Assembly: GCA_016987375.1 (NCBI GenBank)
Contig: PJRA01000030.1
Location: 635,830-699,829 of the forward strand
Length of the DNA: 64,000 bases
Reading direction: 5' to 3'
Source of the DNA: Brachionus koreanus
Lineage: Eukaryota; Rotifera; Eurotatoria; Ploima; Brachionidae
Part shown: positions 32,726 to 43,438 of the stretch, in pieces
Layout of the letters: each line of letters opens with the position of its first letter
How positions within the stretch are numbered: position 1 is the stretch's first letter
Program-made: the position numbers and the translations under genes
Notes under the pieces: generated by a model
What the model was told of the DNA's origin: nothing
What the model saw: the letters and a program-made list of their open reading frames with translations, nothing else
Databases searched by the model: none

Positions 32726-34101
32726 TGAATCGAAAGTCTAATCGAATTTAGGGTTCATTTTACTAGTTTGCAAAACTTTAAACTTATCAATTTCAATATA
32801 GCACAGTGAATCTATTGATATAGATAAATACTAACTCCAAGTTGCAATAATAACCACTAGTCTAAGTTTAAACAATTTTTTTTTATAAAGACTTAACAAT
32901 TAAAGCTTTTATGCATTTATTTATTTATATTTATATTCTAATTTAAATTTTACTAAAATTCGAATCGACTTAACTATTTTTCAAGTGGACTCGAGTATAC
33001 TTGAATTTTTTTCAAACATTCATTAATTAAAATAGTCAAGAGCATTTTCAACATAAAATTATTTTAATTTACCGAGTTTTTGCATAGTTTTTATTCAATT
33101 TTTACATACCATAAAAAAGATGATTTAAGATTATTTAAATTATTAGATGTCTCTAAGAATTAAAATGTTTTTAATTATTTTTATAGTTAAAAAAATTTTT
33201 TGATCAATAAATTAAGAAATTTAGATGAATATTTTTTTCTAAAATAAAATATATCAATAAATAAAAAATAAAATATTTGTTATGTAAAAGCTTTAACTTT
33301 TTTTTAAATTTAATTAATATTTATTAATTATAAAAATTATTTTGATATTTTTTTGAAAATTTTTCGTAAAATTGTACAAGTATAGAATTAAAAATTGTAT
33401 TTTATTTTCAGATTTATTTTACTAAATAGATTGTTTTCAGCTGCTGCAAATCAAATAGCAATAAACTTTATCCCAATTAAATTTGAATATTGATAAGACC
33501 GGGTTGCAGGCTTATAATAAAATATTTATAGTTTTAATATCAGTCTTAATAATCAGCTTTTAAATTTAAATATTTCAATAATTTAAAATAATAAAATAAA
33601 ATGATTTAAAATTTTCTATTTGATATTTTTGATAAAAATTGCAATGCATATAAGAAAAATTTAGTTTATCTTAGTTGATAGATTCACAAAGTGTTAATAG
33701 GTCCCCGTCCAGGTCCTAATGTTAAAAGACTTCAACCAGATCCATGAATATCAGCCTGGTCGTATGTAAGTCTCGCTCAGGATCGAGATCATTTAGACTT
33801 CCAGTCGTTAGAAGAAGATGAGAATGGAGCTTTGACACCGAAACTATCAATGCCAAATTTAATTTTGTTAATTTAATTTAGATTCGATTTGTTTCTAAGT
33901 ATTTTACTCCCTTAGAAAAAAATTTTCATGTTTGATATCTTCAAATGTTTGAGAAAAAAAAATATGTAATAGCGCTAAGCTCAGGTAAAAATATGCATAA
34001 AAATAGATTAAATTTTTTTCTATTTTAAAAAAAGCTGTGTGCATTTTTTTATATGTTAAAAGAAGAAATTTTTTAATTTTATTAATTTAATATTTTTAAA
34101 A

Positions 34102-35919
34102 ATGTCTAAGCATCTAATTAACAAGAAAGAAAACTGGGCAAAAGACAGTTTCAGAGGCTTTCTATACACCAACAATGAAAATTTGATAGCTCTTGAAGAA
34201 TATCCAAATGTAATAGCACGAAAAGATTATTTAACTTTAGCCGAGTCAAGCAGTCGTGTAGCTCTAATATCAGGTGGAGGAAGCGGGCATGAACCAGCTC
34301 ATTTAGGATTTGTTGGTAATGGTATGCTAACTGCAGTAGTCTGTGGCGATTTATTCGCCTCACCATCAACCTCAGCTATTCTAGCTGCCATTAGACTTGT
34401 TGGCCGAACCAATAAAGCCGGTGTTTTGATGATTGTAAAAAACTACACTGGTGACAGATTAAACTTCGGTCTAGCGGCTAAACGGGCTCAATTAGAAGGC
34501 ATCAATGTAGATTGGGTACTTGTAGATGATGATATAGCTTTAATTGAAGAGGAAAACCAACGTGACAGTTCGGTGGGTAGACGAGGATTGTGCGGGACTA
34601 TTTTAATTCATAAAATAGCTGGTGCTTTGGCCGAACAACGAAAATCGTTGAAAGAAATCAAAGAAATCCTAGATTTTGTTCTTAAAGGAGGATACTTGCG
34701 TACAATCGGTGTAAGTTTATCGGGAAAAGCTCTTCTACCAGGTGAAAGCAATCCAGCTTACGATCCCCAAATAGAAATTGGCTTGGGAATACATGGTGAA
34801 GCTGGCAGACGCAAAGTAGACTTGACCAATTCAAGAGACTTGATCAAATCTTTATTTGAAAATTATTTGTTCAAATCAAGTCATAAAGAAATTTGTTTAA
34901 TGATAAACAATCTAGGCGGATTGTCAAATTTGGAATTGGGAGTGTTGACACGTGATTGTGTAGATTATTTACGGGAGTTTAAATCAAATGTAAAAATAAG
35001 ACGAATTTATTCTGGTACATTTATGACCTCGCTTAATATGAATGGATTTAGTATTACAATGCTGGATCTAGAAAGTACATATGGAGAAATTATACTCAAT
35101 TTATTGGATGCTAGATCGGAAGCACCGGGCTGGCCACGAAATCGAGGTGTTGATTTTGTTGAATTCGAATTCCTCAAAGGATCTTTTGGAACTTCAGTTA
35201 AAGAGGAAAATCTTAAAAATTCAAATAATTATTTAAAGTTTTCTACATTTGATCCTTCATTTTCAACTCTATTAGAAACATGTTTGCAAAAAATATCACA
35301 TGGTATAATTGATTTGAAAGACCATTTAAATAAATTAGATTCTGTATGTGGAGATGGTGATTGTGGTAATTCACTATCAAATATTAGTGGGACTATTTTA
35401 AAGCATGTAGACGAGAAAAAATTCATTTTTGATCAACCACATCAAGTTTTGCTTGAACTGTCAGATATTTTTGAAAATGGTGGTGGAAGTTTATGTATTC
35501 TATTATCTTTATTTTTCTCTTCAGCAACGCGTGCATTTTCTATCAAAGACCTGGAGGCAAAAAATGAGCAATTTTTTTGGGTAAAAAGATGGAACGAAGG
35601 ATTAAAATTGGGAATAGATTCGGTACAAGAATATGGAAGAGCAAAGCCTGGTCAGAGATCCATTATTGATCCATTGGTAGCACTCAACTCATTTCTAGAT
35701 AAATATTTGGAGTCTTATCACACTAAAAAAATGGAAACCAAAGCATTGTTAAAAGAAATTGTAGATTTAGTTTATGATTCAGCTCAATCCACTGCCAAAA
35801 TGCAGCCCAGAGTTGGTAGAGCATCTTATGTAGATCCAAATTTAATTAATTCTCCTGATGCTGGAGCTTTTGCTATAAGTTCTGTTTTAACTTCGATTTA
35901 TAAAGCATTCTTGATTTAG
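34102..35919 (+). CDS. TKFC: triokinase/FMN cyclase (dihydroxyacetone kinase)
   Basis: Single exon, 605 residues (human TKFC 575). The N-terminal DhaK domain has GGGSGHEPAH (58-67) and the substrate-binding His (H231, in GLGIHGEAG), which forms a covalent hemiaminal with dihydroxyacetone. The C-terminal DhaL domain has the Mg/ATP motif LDSVCGDGDCG with D413, D418 and D420, and ends with RVGRASYVDPNLINSPDAGA. It phosphorylates dihydroxyacetone and glyceraldehyde in fructose metabolism; family members also make cyclic FMN from FAD. One loop is unusual: where the family has GGTSGALYG, this protein has GGGSLCILLS (460-469). A poly(A) signal-like AATAAA lies soon after the stop. No introns, in contrast to most neighbours. 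Confidence 0.95.
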   Translation: MSKHLINKKENWAKDSFRGFLYTNNENLIALEEYPNVIARKDYLTLAESSSRVALISGGGSGHEPAHLGFVGNGMLTAVVCGDLFASPSTSAILAAIRLVGRTNKAGVLMIVKNYTGDRLNFGLAAKRAQLEGINVDWVLVDDDIALIEEENQRDSSVGRRGLCGTILIHKIAGALAEQRKSLKEIKEILDFVLKGGYLRTIGVSLSGKALLPGESNPAYDPQIEIGLGIHGEAGRRKVDLTNSRDLIKSLFENYLFKSSHKEICLMINNLGGLSNLELGVLTRDCVDYLREFKSNVKIRRIYSGTFMTSLNMNGFSITMLDLESTYGEIILNLLDARSEAPGWPRNRGVDFVEFEFLKGSFGTSVKEENLKNSNNYLKFSTFDPSFSTLLETCLQKISHGIIDLKDHLNKLDSVCGDGDCGNSLSNISGTILKHVDEKKFIFDQPHQVLLELSDIFENGGGSLCILLSLFFSSATRAFSIKDLEAKNEQFFWVKRWNEGLKLGIDSVQEYGRAKPGQRSIIDPLVALNSFLDKYLESYHTKKMETKALLKEIVDLVYDSAQSTAKMQPRVGRASYVDPNLINSPDAGAFAISSVLTSIYKAFLI

Positions 35920-37911
35920 ATGAATGAATAAGTTTTAATATCTCAAAATAAAGATTTTAATTATTTTTTTAATCTTATTTTAGAAAAATATTCATCGAAA
36001 ATTTTAAAGTTAACATCCTTTTTTGGGCGATATTCTAATTGGTGAACAAAAGTTCACTAATCTGTGATCATTGAAGAAAAAAGAATTAGCTAAATTAAAT
36101 GATCACATTTTTTTATGCTTGAAAAATTAGTGAACTTTTTGAAAACAGGTAAACTAACTATCGTTATATAATTTATTAATTTAATTAAATAAAATACTAA
36201 TTGAATAAAACAAAAGAATATCAATTAATAAATATTATTTTTTATGTGTTTTTGAGATATGAATTGTAAAACCCCATTCATTTTTGAACATATGTATCTT
36301 ACATAATTCCTTCTTTTTAGCCTAGCGATTGAAAAAAAATGAATAACAAAAAAGTACAAATTTGAGTAAAATAAAAAATAAATATTGACAGATATTGATT
36401 AAATAATTAGAGTTTTTAACGGATAAAGATCATTTAATAAAAGTGAAAAAAAAAATTGTGAACTGACTTTTAAATATAACACAAAATATCATCCATTTTA
36501 TAAAGTAAAAATTAAATCATTTCATAATTTTTTAATAAATTGATTGAATATTTCATGAGAATTCTGAGAAAAATTTAAATATAGTAAGATAGAACAAAAA
36601 TTTTTACTTTCTATATACAAGTATGAACTCTTTTTAATAAAATTTATATTTTACTACCCATAATTTTATTAAATTTTACACATTTTTTTAAGAATGTCTC
36701 TCTTTATTTTAAATAAACCCCTTTATTAGATTTTGCAATTTTTTCCATCAACTTTTCTCCGTTATAGCTATTAAAGTTTAAATTAAAATTTTTTTTTAGA
36801 TTCTCTTAAAAATTTTATTCTCATTGATCTTTTCTGCTGTAGAAAAATATTATGTGTAAAAAAATGAACAAATTTTTGAAAAATGATAAGATGTAGAATA
36901 TAATTTAATATTGGTAATTAAAAGCAAATTTGATTAAAAAAATCTCACACTTATTTTTTGATTATCTCAATCTACATTCATTTCTATATATAATTTAATT
37001 TATAGTTTCTAATCTTAACTTAGAATAGTAAAATCAAGATTAGGTTGGAAGGATCATGAGTCAATTTTTTAAATTGTCCCTTAAAAACATGCCTATGAAA
37101 TCATTTAATAACCTTTTTTAGAAATAATTTTTAGGGTCAAATGTAACATAACCACGCATTCCCAAGTAGTGTCACAAAAATTATAAAGCATGTTAAGAAA
37201 ATTTTCAAAAAAAATTAAATTAATTGATTTGCTAAAATAATAATATGTCCAATAAGTCAAGCGTACCTCTCTTTCTTCTATCATCCTCTATCTTCTATCT
37301 TCACGTTTTCAATGGTCTATGGTCAATGGTCATAATCATTTATTGAAGGAATCTGTTCTTAAAAGTTGAAAAAGGACATGTCAATTCAATTTATATCTGC
37401 ATAGTTCCAGAATAATTTCATAATTTTTCAAATTCTTTGAAAATTATTTAATCCAAAACTAAAAATTACTCTTCTTAAGATTTTAAATTAAAATGTAATG
37501 AAAATAAAATGTAGGACATATTTCAAATTTTATTTATTTTTCTTATTTTCTTAAATTTTTAATTCTAAAATCAATTAATTAATTTTATACTACATTTTAC
37601 AATATTTTACTAACATCGCCTTTTGGCGTTTATTGATTAAATAAATAAATAAATAATTAAATATTGATTATTAATAACATATTGCAATCTTTTATCAATA
37701 AGAGATTCTCTATAAATCACGATAATAAGCAAAGATGTAAAAAAAAATAGAAAATAATCGCTTACCATCGATAATTTTTCTATTATATTTTAATTTAAAG
37801 AAAAAATTTTTAAAAAAAAAATCAAAATTTACTTTTCTTTATCTTAGTTAATTAAAATAAAATTATTTTTTAAAAATTTTAAATGCATGTGCTTTTCATT
37901 TGAATTCAAAA
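35920..37911. other. intergenic, AT-rich with a hairpin
   Basis: About 2 kb between the triokinase and TRMT6 genes. It holds an inverted repeat at 36048-36140 (listed) and a short pyrimidine-rich pair of imperfect repeats near 37271-37340 (CTTCTATC and TCAATGGTC units). Nothing else was recognised. Confidence 0.45.
36048..36140. repeat. imperfect inverted repeat (hairpin)
   Basis: AAAAGTTCACTAAT followed by TGTGATCATT on the left is mirrored by AATGATCACA and ATTAGTGAACTTTT on the right, with small unpaired spacers. The paired length is about 24 bp per arm. It could be a tiny foldback element or an RNA hairpin in the 3' region of the triokinase gene. Confidence 0.6.
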
Positions 37912-39543
37912 ATGATCCAAGAAGGCGATTTTGTTATTTTCAGGAAAGGAGAGTTGATGAAGATATTTCCAGTTACACGGAATAAGTAACCTAAGTCGCT
38001 ATTTTTTCTATCAAAATTTTATTCATTTTTTAATTAAGGCCGTTTATGATAGATCGCTTCAAAACTAAACTTGATAACCTAATAGATAAACCTTACGGTT
38101 ACAAATATGAGATAAAAAATCAACAGTTGCATTTGCTTCAACATTCTTCTAATGATGAGACTAATAAACCATCTTTTGCTGATAAAGACAATAGAAATCT
38201 AATCGATAATTCAGAAAACCAAAAACTTAGTCATGACGAAATCGAAATATTGAAAAAAAAAGAGGATATTAGTGGAAATGTAACCCAACGATAAAACTCA
38301 CTAAAAAGATTGATTTTTTTAAAAATAATAATTTAGGAAATAATTGACCGACTGATCGAAAACAGTGCTTCATTCAACCAAAAAACTGAATTTTCCCAAG
38401 AAAAATATATAAAGAAGAAAAAAGAAAAGTAATGTGAGCATTTTTTCATCTTTATATTTTAAATAATTATTTAAAAAAAAAGATATTTGGCTGTTTATGA
38501 AATTCTGAAACCAACTATTCGAACCTTGTGCGAATATTTCACCCTAGGAAACAACAAACGAAAAATATTGTAATTTTTTTCAATATCATTAAAAAAAATT
38601 AATAAGATTAAAAGAAACATGAGAATGGATACATTATCTCAAATCCTAACCTATTCTAATGTTGCAGCCTACCGAAATGTAGTTGTACTCGAGTCCTGCA
38701 AGGGCCTTATTTTGGCATCGGTTGTTGAAAGAGTTGCTGGATTTGGAAATATTATTAATCTATCACCCAATGGGAGTCATGTCTCTGCTAAAGAAGTTCT
38801 TGATTTTATGAATTTTCCTTCAGATTATACAAAAAATTTATACAATTTTCCATTAGAAAGATCTGATAAATTAACTGTAAGATTTTGTTTAGAACTTACG
38901 ATTTTTTTAAGAAATTTTTTAAGGAATATACTGAAGAATTAAAAAATAAAATAACTAGTGCAACTGATGAAACATTTGTGAGTATTTTTATGAATAAAGA
39001 GGATTTTATTAATATAATTTTATTTCAAGAAAGAAAAACAAGTAAAAAAACTTGAATTGGCTGAAAAAGTGAACGAAATTTTCAAAAATAAAGAAGTTGA
39101 CTGGTAAAATTTATTTCATAAAATTTTTATTTTGTTAACTTAATATAAAAAAAGCCTAATAATTGCTTCGAAATTTCGACCCTTGCCAATAATAGAAAAA
39201 TTAGTAGACTCGATGGCTCCTAATAGAAATTTTGTAATTTATTCCTCAATTCAAGAGGTAGTATCTTTTATTAATTGATATTTTTTTGATAACTTTTCAA
39301 AAGCCATTAATAGAATGCCATACTTTTTTAAAAAGAAACAGAAAAGCTATTCATATTGAGCTTTCAGATAGCTGGCTAAGAGAATATCAAGTAATTTAAT
39401 TAAAGATTCTGTTAAAATAGCATTTTTTTTTACAAAAAATATTATTTGAGGTTCTTCCGGAAAGAACTCATCCAAAAAATAACATGGACTGTAGTGGTGG
39501 CTATTTGTTAACTGGAATAACAGTTTTAAATGAATATAAATAA
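37912..39543 (+). CDS. TRMT6: TRM6/TRMT6, non-catalytic subunit of tRNA m1A58 methyltransferase
   Basis: Ten exons: 37912-37985, 38039-38279, 38337-38428, 38483-38569, 38615-38876, 38924-38977, 39030-39103, 39155-39257, 39304-39390 and 39451-39543. All join in phase to give 388 residues. Introns are 44-60 bp. Landmarks shared with human TRM6 are EGDFVIFRK, QKLSHDEIEILK, RLIENSASFNQKTEFSQ, EKYIKKKKEKY, MRMDTLSQILT, VVLESCKGLILASVVER, GFGNIINLSP, LIIASKFRPLPII, PLIECHTFLK, SDSWLREYQVLPERTHP and GGYLLTGITV. TRM6 binds tRNA while TRM61 carries the catalytic site for m1A58. It is shorter than human (497) because the disordered middle is reduced to two small exons. An inverted copy of the exon 6 region lies downstream. 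Confidence 0.94.
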
Positions 39544-42184
39544 GCTGAAATTTATTCTATAATAAAAAAAAAAAATTTGATATAATCTTTCACAAAATAT
39601 TAAATAATAAAATTATAAAAACAAAATCTGGAATTTTATTTGATTTTTATTTAAAAAAATATTAAAAATTTTATCAGGCTTTTTGAAAACTGATTTAGTT
39701 AATGTTTATTAATAAGTTTCTTTTACAAGAATAATTATATAGTAATCATTATTATTTTATGGTAAAATTTAGTTTAACTAAATTGACAAAGCAGGAGGAC
39801 TACTATTGACATTATCCAGTCTTTTATATAATTTTATAACTTTCATACGATAGTTTAAACACAATAAATTTATCAAATTTTAAAAGTTTTCATTATTTTA
39901 AGAAAACCTGTGTTATAAAAATAAACTAAAATATTTTTCAGTATTTAATAACTAAAAAAACTTTGTTAAAAATTCATAATTTTGATATCTAATATTAAAT
40001 AAATGGGCGTTTATGGGCATACTTAAATATAATTTTTAAAAATTTTATAAGAAGCTTTTTAAATGAAAAATTTAATGCAGAGACATATTTTCATGTGTAG
40101 CTTAACATTTTAAACCATATCCAACTATTGTACATAATTCTGCATTCAGAAATTTTTAATGAAACACGATTAGAAATATTCATTTTTATTACTGTTTATT
40201 TCTAGCAGCAAAGTAAGTTTAAATGAAATTAAATCTCTATTCATGAAAATACTAACAAATGTTTTATCAGTTTCATCATATTTTATTTTTTAATTCTTCA
40301 GTATATTCCTTAAAAAAGTTCTTAAAAAAATTAATAAAAGGGTTCAGTCTTTACATTTCATGTCACTTCAATTCCTATATAAACGATTTTAAGTGAACAA
40401 TCAACTTTATACATTATTTTCAATTTTTCTATCAATAGTATTTACACTTTTTACAGTCTAGTATGCTGTAAACTATTTAAAACTATTTAAAAATTATAAA
40501 ATCAAATATATCTCCTATTCACAAGTAACTAAATTCCTTATTAACTGACACAACAAGAATATAAGCAATCATTTGATCAATTGCTAGTTCAAAATATAAA
40601 AAGCTGTTTACACTAGCATCCTGTATATTTAGCTTAACTCTTTGGCGCTGTTTTCTAGCCCCATATCTAATTTTGCTTTGAAACTTTTTATATTAAATTG
40701 GGTTTGAAAGACTGCTAATTTCAAAAATGAAAGTTGGAACTCTTGTCACTTAGTGCTGAATTTTCTCAACCAAAGCTATTTCTGACAGTCTTTGCAGTGG
40801 CCAAACTTAAAAAGCAAATTCAAATTCTGTCCTTATGTGGCTTTGTTTAAATTTTTTCACAGATTTAGAGTTAGAGTAGGTTTGGATTCTAAGAGTTTTC
40901 TTATTTTGTAAAATAGCTAAGAATTAATCTTAAAGCTTAGAAAAACTTGGCGAGTCATTTGACAGACATTTTTAAAACTAGAAAAATATCTTTTAGATGC
41001 AATCATAAAAAAATGAGACTTTTTTCCTAACTCTTATACAAGTCTATAAATGAATTATTGTTATTTAATGAAAATTTAATGAATAAAACTAAAAAATTAT
41101 ATAATATTTAAGTAATTATTTAAAATATAATTTTTTTTTACTTAAAATATAATAAACTTCTTAAAATAAATTGATGATTACTTTTAAGTTTCATTCATGA
41201 CTTGTATTTTTTTTTATTTATTTCAACAAGTCAAAGTTTTGAATCTAAATTTTTAATGACTTTTTGAGACTTTTTGCCAGTCTTTTGTACAAGTCTTAAA
41301 AAAAATTTTAAATCACTTTTCTTTAAATACAATTTTTTTATTTTTTTATTTTCAACTTTTCAATTATCAATTATTTCGTTCAAGGAACGAACCAGAACAT
41401 TTTTGTTAGAAGAAAAATTAATCAACATCTTAATTAACTCGGCTATTATATTTTTTTGTTTTAAATTTTTTTTGTTAAAATCAGTAAGCTTAAAAATAAA
41501 CATCATTACTTAAAATATGATTTTAAATTGCTAAAAATAATTACTAAACAAACATCATTAAAATTTTTGAAACGACTCGTTTTGAAAAATTTTAAAAATC
41601 TTCGTATCCTTTGAATAGATTTTCAAATAAATTTATCTATTTTTAATTGTGTAGAATTTAAAATTTTCTTTAAAAAATTATATTATTTAATAATAAAATT
41701 ATTATAGTTTTTTTAAAAAATATTTTTGAATTAAGAATACATGATAAAATGTTAGGTGCTTCTAGTACTAAGGTGGATGCGGCTGTTAACTTTTAAGAAA
41801 GCATGTTTTTTGTTTTTTAAACTTATATTCTTTCTCTTATTAAATTGATCAATGATTATTAAATTGAAAATTTCGTTCTCTTAACGAAAAAATTCTCAGA
41901 GGACAAATAAATTTTACTTTTTTTGTTGTAATATTAGTTTTATTAAAAAAATTATTAAAAGTAGCAAAATAAATGTTTTTTTAAATAAATAATTTGATGA
42001 TTCCTAAACCAGAAAAAATTAAAAATTTCCAATTTAAGTATCACGTCAAATTATTTATTTATTTTAAATTTTATAGATAAAACTAAACAACTACAAAAAA
42101 ATTTGCATACATGGCTTTTTAATTTTCCATCATTCAAAATAAATAACGAAAAATTAACAATAATAAAATAAATTAACTAGTTTT
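39544..42184. other. long AT-rich intergenic region
   Basis: About 2.6 kb between TRMT6 and the vWA gene, 3' of both. The only recognised structure is the inverted copy of the TRMT6 exon 6 region (40228-40335). Around 40600-40870 the sequence is less AT-rich but has no readable frame. Confidence 0.45.
40228..40335 (-). pseudogene. inverted partial copy of TRMT6 exon 6 and flanking introns
   Basis: The minus strand repeats TRMT6 from about 38906 to 39012. It has the exon text AAGGAATATACTGAAGAATT exactly, then AAAAAATAAAAT, GATGAAAC, ACATTTGT.AGTATTTT and ATGAATA.AG with some mismatches. It includes intron on both sides of the exon, so it is a DNA-level duplication rather than a retrocopy. 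It cannot be expressed as part of TRMT6 in this orientation. Confidence 0.7.
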
Positions 42185-42853
42185 TTATTCTTTTAAAATA
42201 AATCTGGACCATGACAGCCGATTTAATGTGCTTTTTCTTTTTTTACATGTTGTTTCTATAATATTTGATATTACATTCTTCAAATCGAAAACTGATCGGA
42301 TCAGATAGTCTGGCTTTGAAACTATAAATTTGAGAAGCATTGATGGAGCATTGCCAACTTGCAAAGCAGCCAGATGACAAGCATTCTTGAGACTATTCGC
42401 TTCTTTTCTCACACTTTTTAATGCTTCTAAAGGCATTAATCCATTTGTAATTATGACTCCAATTTTTACACGTTCTGATTCTTCTTGACTATCAAACAAA
42501 AACTTGGTAAACTTAAGAGCTAAATTTAACATTTTTGGAAAATTTTTTGTCGATAATTCCAAATCGACTATTTTGCTGATTATTTCGTTTTTGTCAAAAT
42601 TATCGTTTAGATTTTGTAATAATTTTAATCGGTCACCGAATGTAAAGATCCCTAAATCAAATTTTGATGGATCGACGAAGCTACTATTTATAAATGAAGT
42701 TAAACCTATTTTGACCAAGTCAAAGTCATTGTTATTCATTTCACTAGAAGCATCAATTCCAATTACCAATTCAAAGTCTAAATTACAACTTTTCATCTCA
42801 AAAATATCCAATGTTTGAACCATAAACAAAATAAAGAATGTTTTGTTAAACAT
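42185..42853 (-). CDS. secreted von Willebrand factor A domain protein
   Basis: Single exon, 222 residues. An N-terminal hydrophobic stretch (FFILFMVQTL) suggests a signal peptide. The vWA fold follows at once: FELVIGIDASSEM near 27-39 is the first strand with a MIDAS-type loop. The canonical D-x-S-x-S is D-A-S-S-E here, so the last Ser is replaced by Glu and metal binding may be altered. Further landmarks are KFDLGIFTFGDR, KIGVIITNG (the T-[DN]-G strand) and a closing helix (FDLKNVISNIIETTC). There are no other domains. vWA proteins of this size act in adhesion or matrix contacts; the partner is unknown. It could also be a fragment of a larger collagen- or matrilin-like gene, though no further exon was seen. 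Confidence 0.72.
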   Translation of the reverse strand: MFNKTFFILFMVQTLDIFEMKSCNLDFELVIGIDASSEMNNNDFDLVKIGLTSFINSSFVDPSKFDLGIFTFGDRLKLLQNLNDNFDKNEIISKIVDLELSTKNFPKMLNLALKFTKFLFDSQEESERVKIGVIITNGLMPLEALKSVRKEANSLKNACHLAALQVGNAPSMLLKFIVSKPDYLIRSVFDLKNVISNIIETTCKKRKSTLNRLSWSRFILKE

Positions 42854-43438
42854 TGAATTTTTTTTTTCAAATAAAACAATTCAACAAAAATGAAATGAAA
42901 AAAAAAAACTTTAAGTTTGGAACTGTTATTTCACCTGAATCATGATGCCAATTTTTAAATGCAGACTAAATTTCGAAATTATAAAATTCATATAATCCAT
43001 TTTTCCCAGAAAGACTGGAAGCAAAATTAATATTTTTTTTTTTGGTTCAAAAAATAAAATAAAAACTGTATAATATTTGATTTCAAAATCTTTGAAAAAA
43101 AATGTCAAGATTAATCAATAATGTTTATCAATATTAGAAAATATCTTTTCAATTTTAATTTAATTTTAATTTATTATAGCTTAATTATTAGCTCAATGAG
43201 TTGTTACATGGTAATTGAAAAATTGCTAGGTAATATTTTAGCTAGTTTATAAACATTATACATTAATTAAAGTTATTTAGTATAGTTGAAAGCTTTATTC
43301 TAATTTTGAGAAATATTCCGATCTTTAATCATGTGAAAATTATCAACTTAAACAAATAAAGTGATAAAATTTTTAAAAATTGATAAAAACAGTATAAAAA
43401 AACTTGATTTTTTTTATTAATTATTTATTTGAATAAAA
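42854..43438. other. intergenic, divergent promoters
   Basis: A 585-bp AT-rich gap between the minus-strand vWA gene and the plus-strand hydrolase gene A. It should hold both promoters. TATA-like text (AGTATAAAAAAACTTG near 43391) lies about 45 bp before the ATG of gene A. Confidence 0.4.
43391..43400 (+). promoter_or_regulatory. possible TATA box of hydrolase gene A
   Basis: GTATAAAAAA lies about 45 bp upstream of the ATG at 43439. The AT-rich background makes chance matches common, but the spacing is like that of the TATA boxes in the 54-61 kb gene cluster. Confidence 0.4.

Larger units (their letters stand above)
30089..34101. other. mobile-element-rich intergenic region
   Basis: About 4 kb between SCYL1 and the triokinase gene, holding a SINE-like piece, a dead Tc1/mariner copy with an assembly gap, two LINE pieces facing opposite ways, and an unassigned G+C-richer island at 33690-33860 (see findings). 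No host gene was recognised. Confidence 0.6.

Noticed and set aside
41274..41513. A 79-codon plus-strand frame
   Set aside because: Phe/Leu/Asn/Lys-only text expected from AT-rich DNA, with no recognisable motif.
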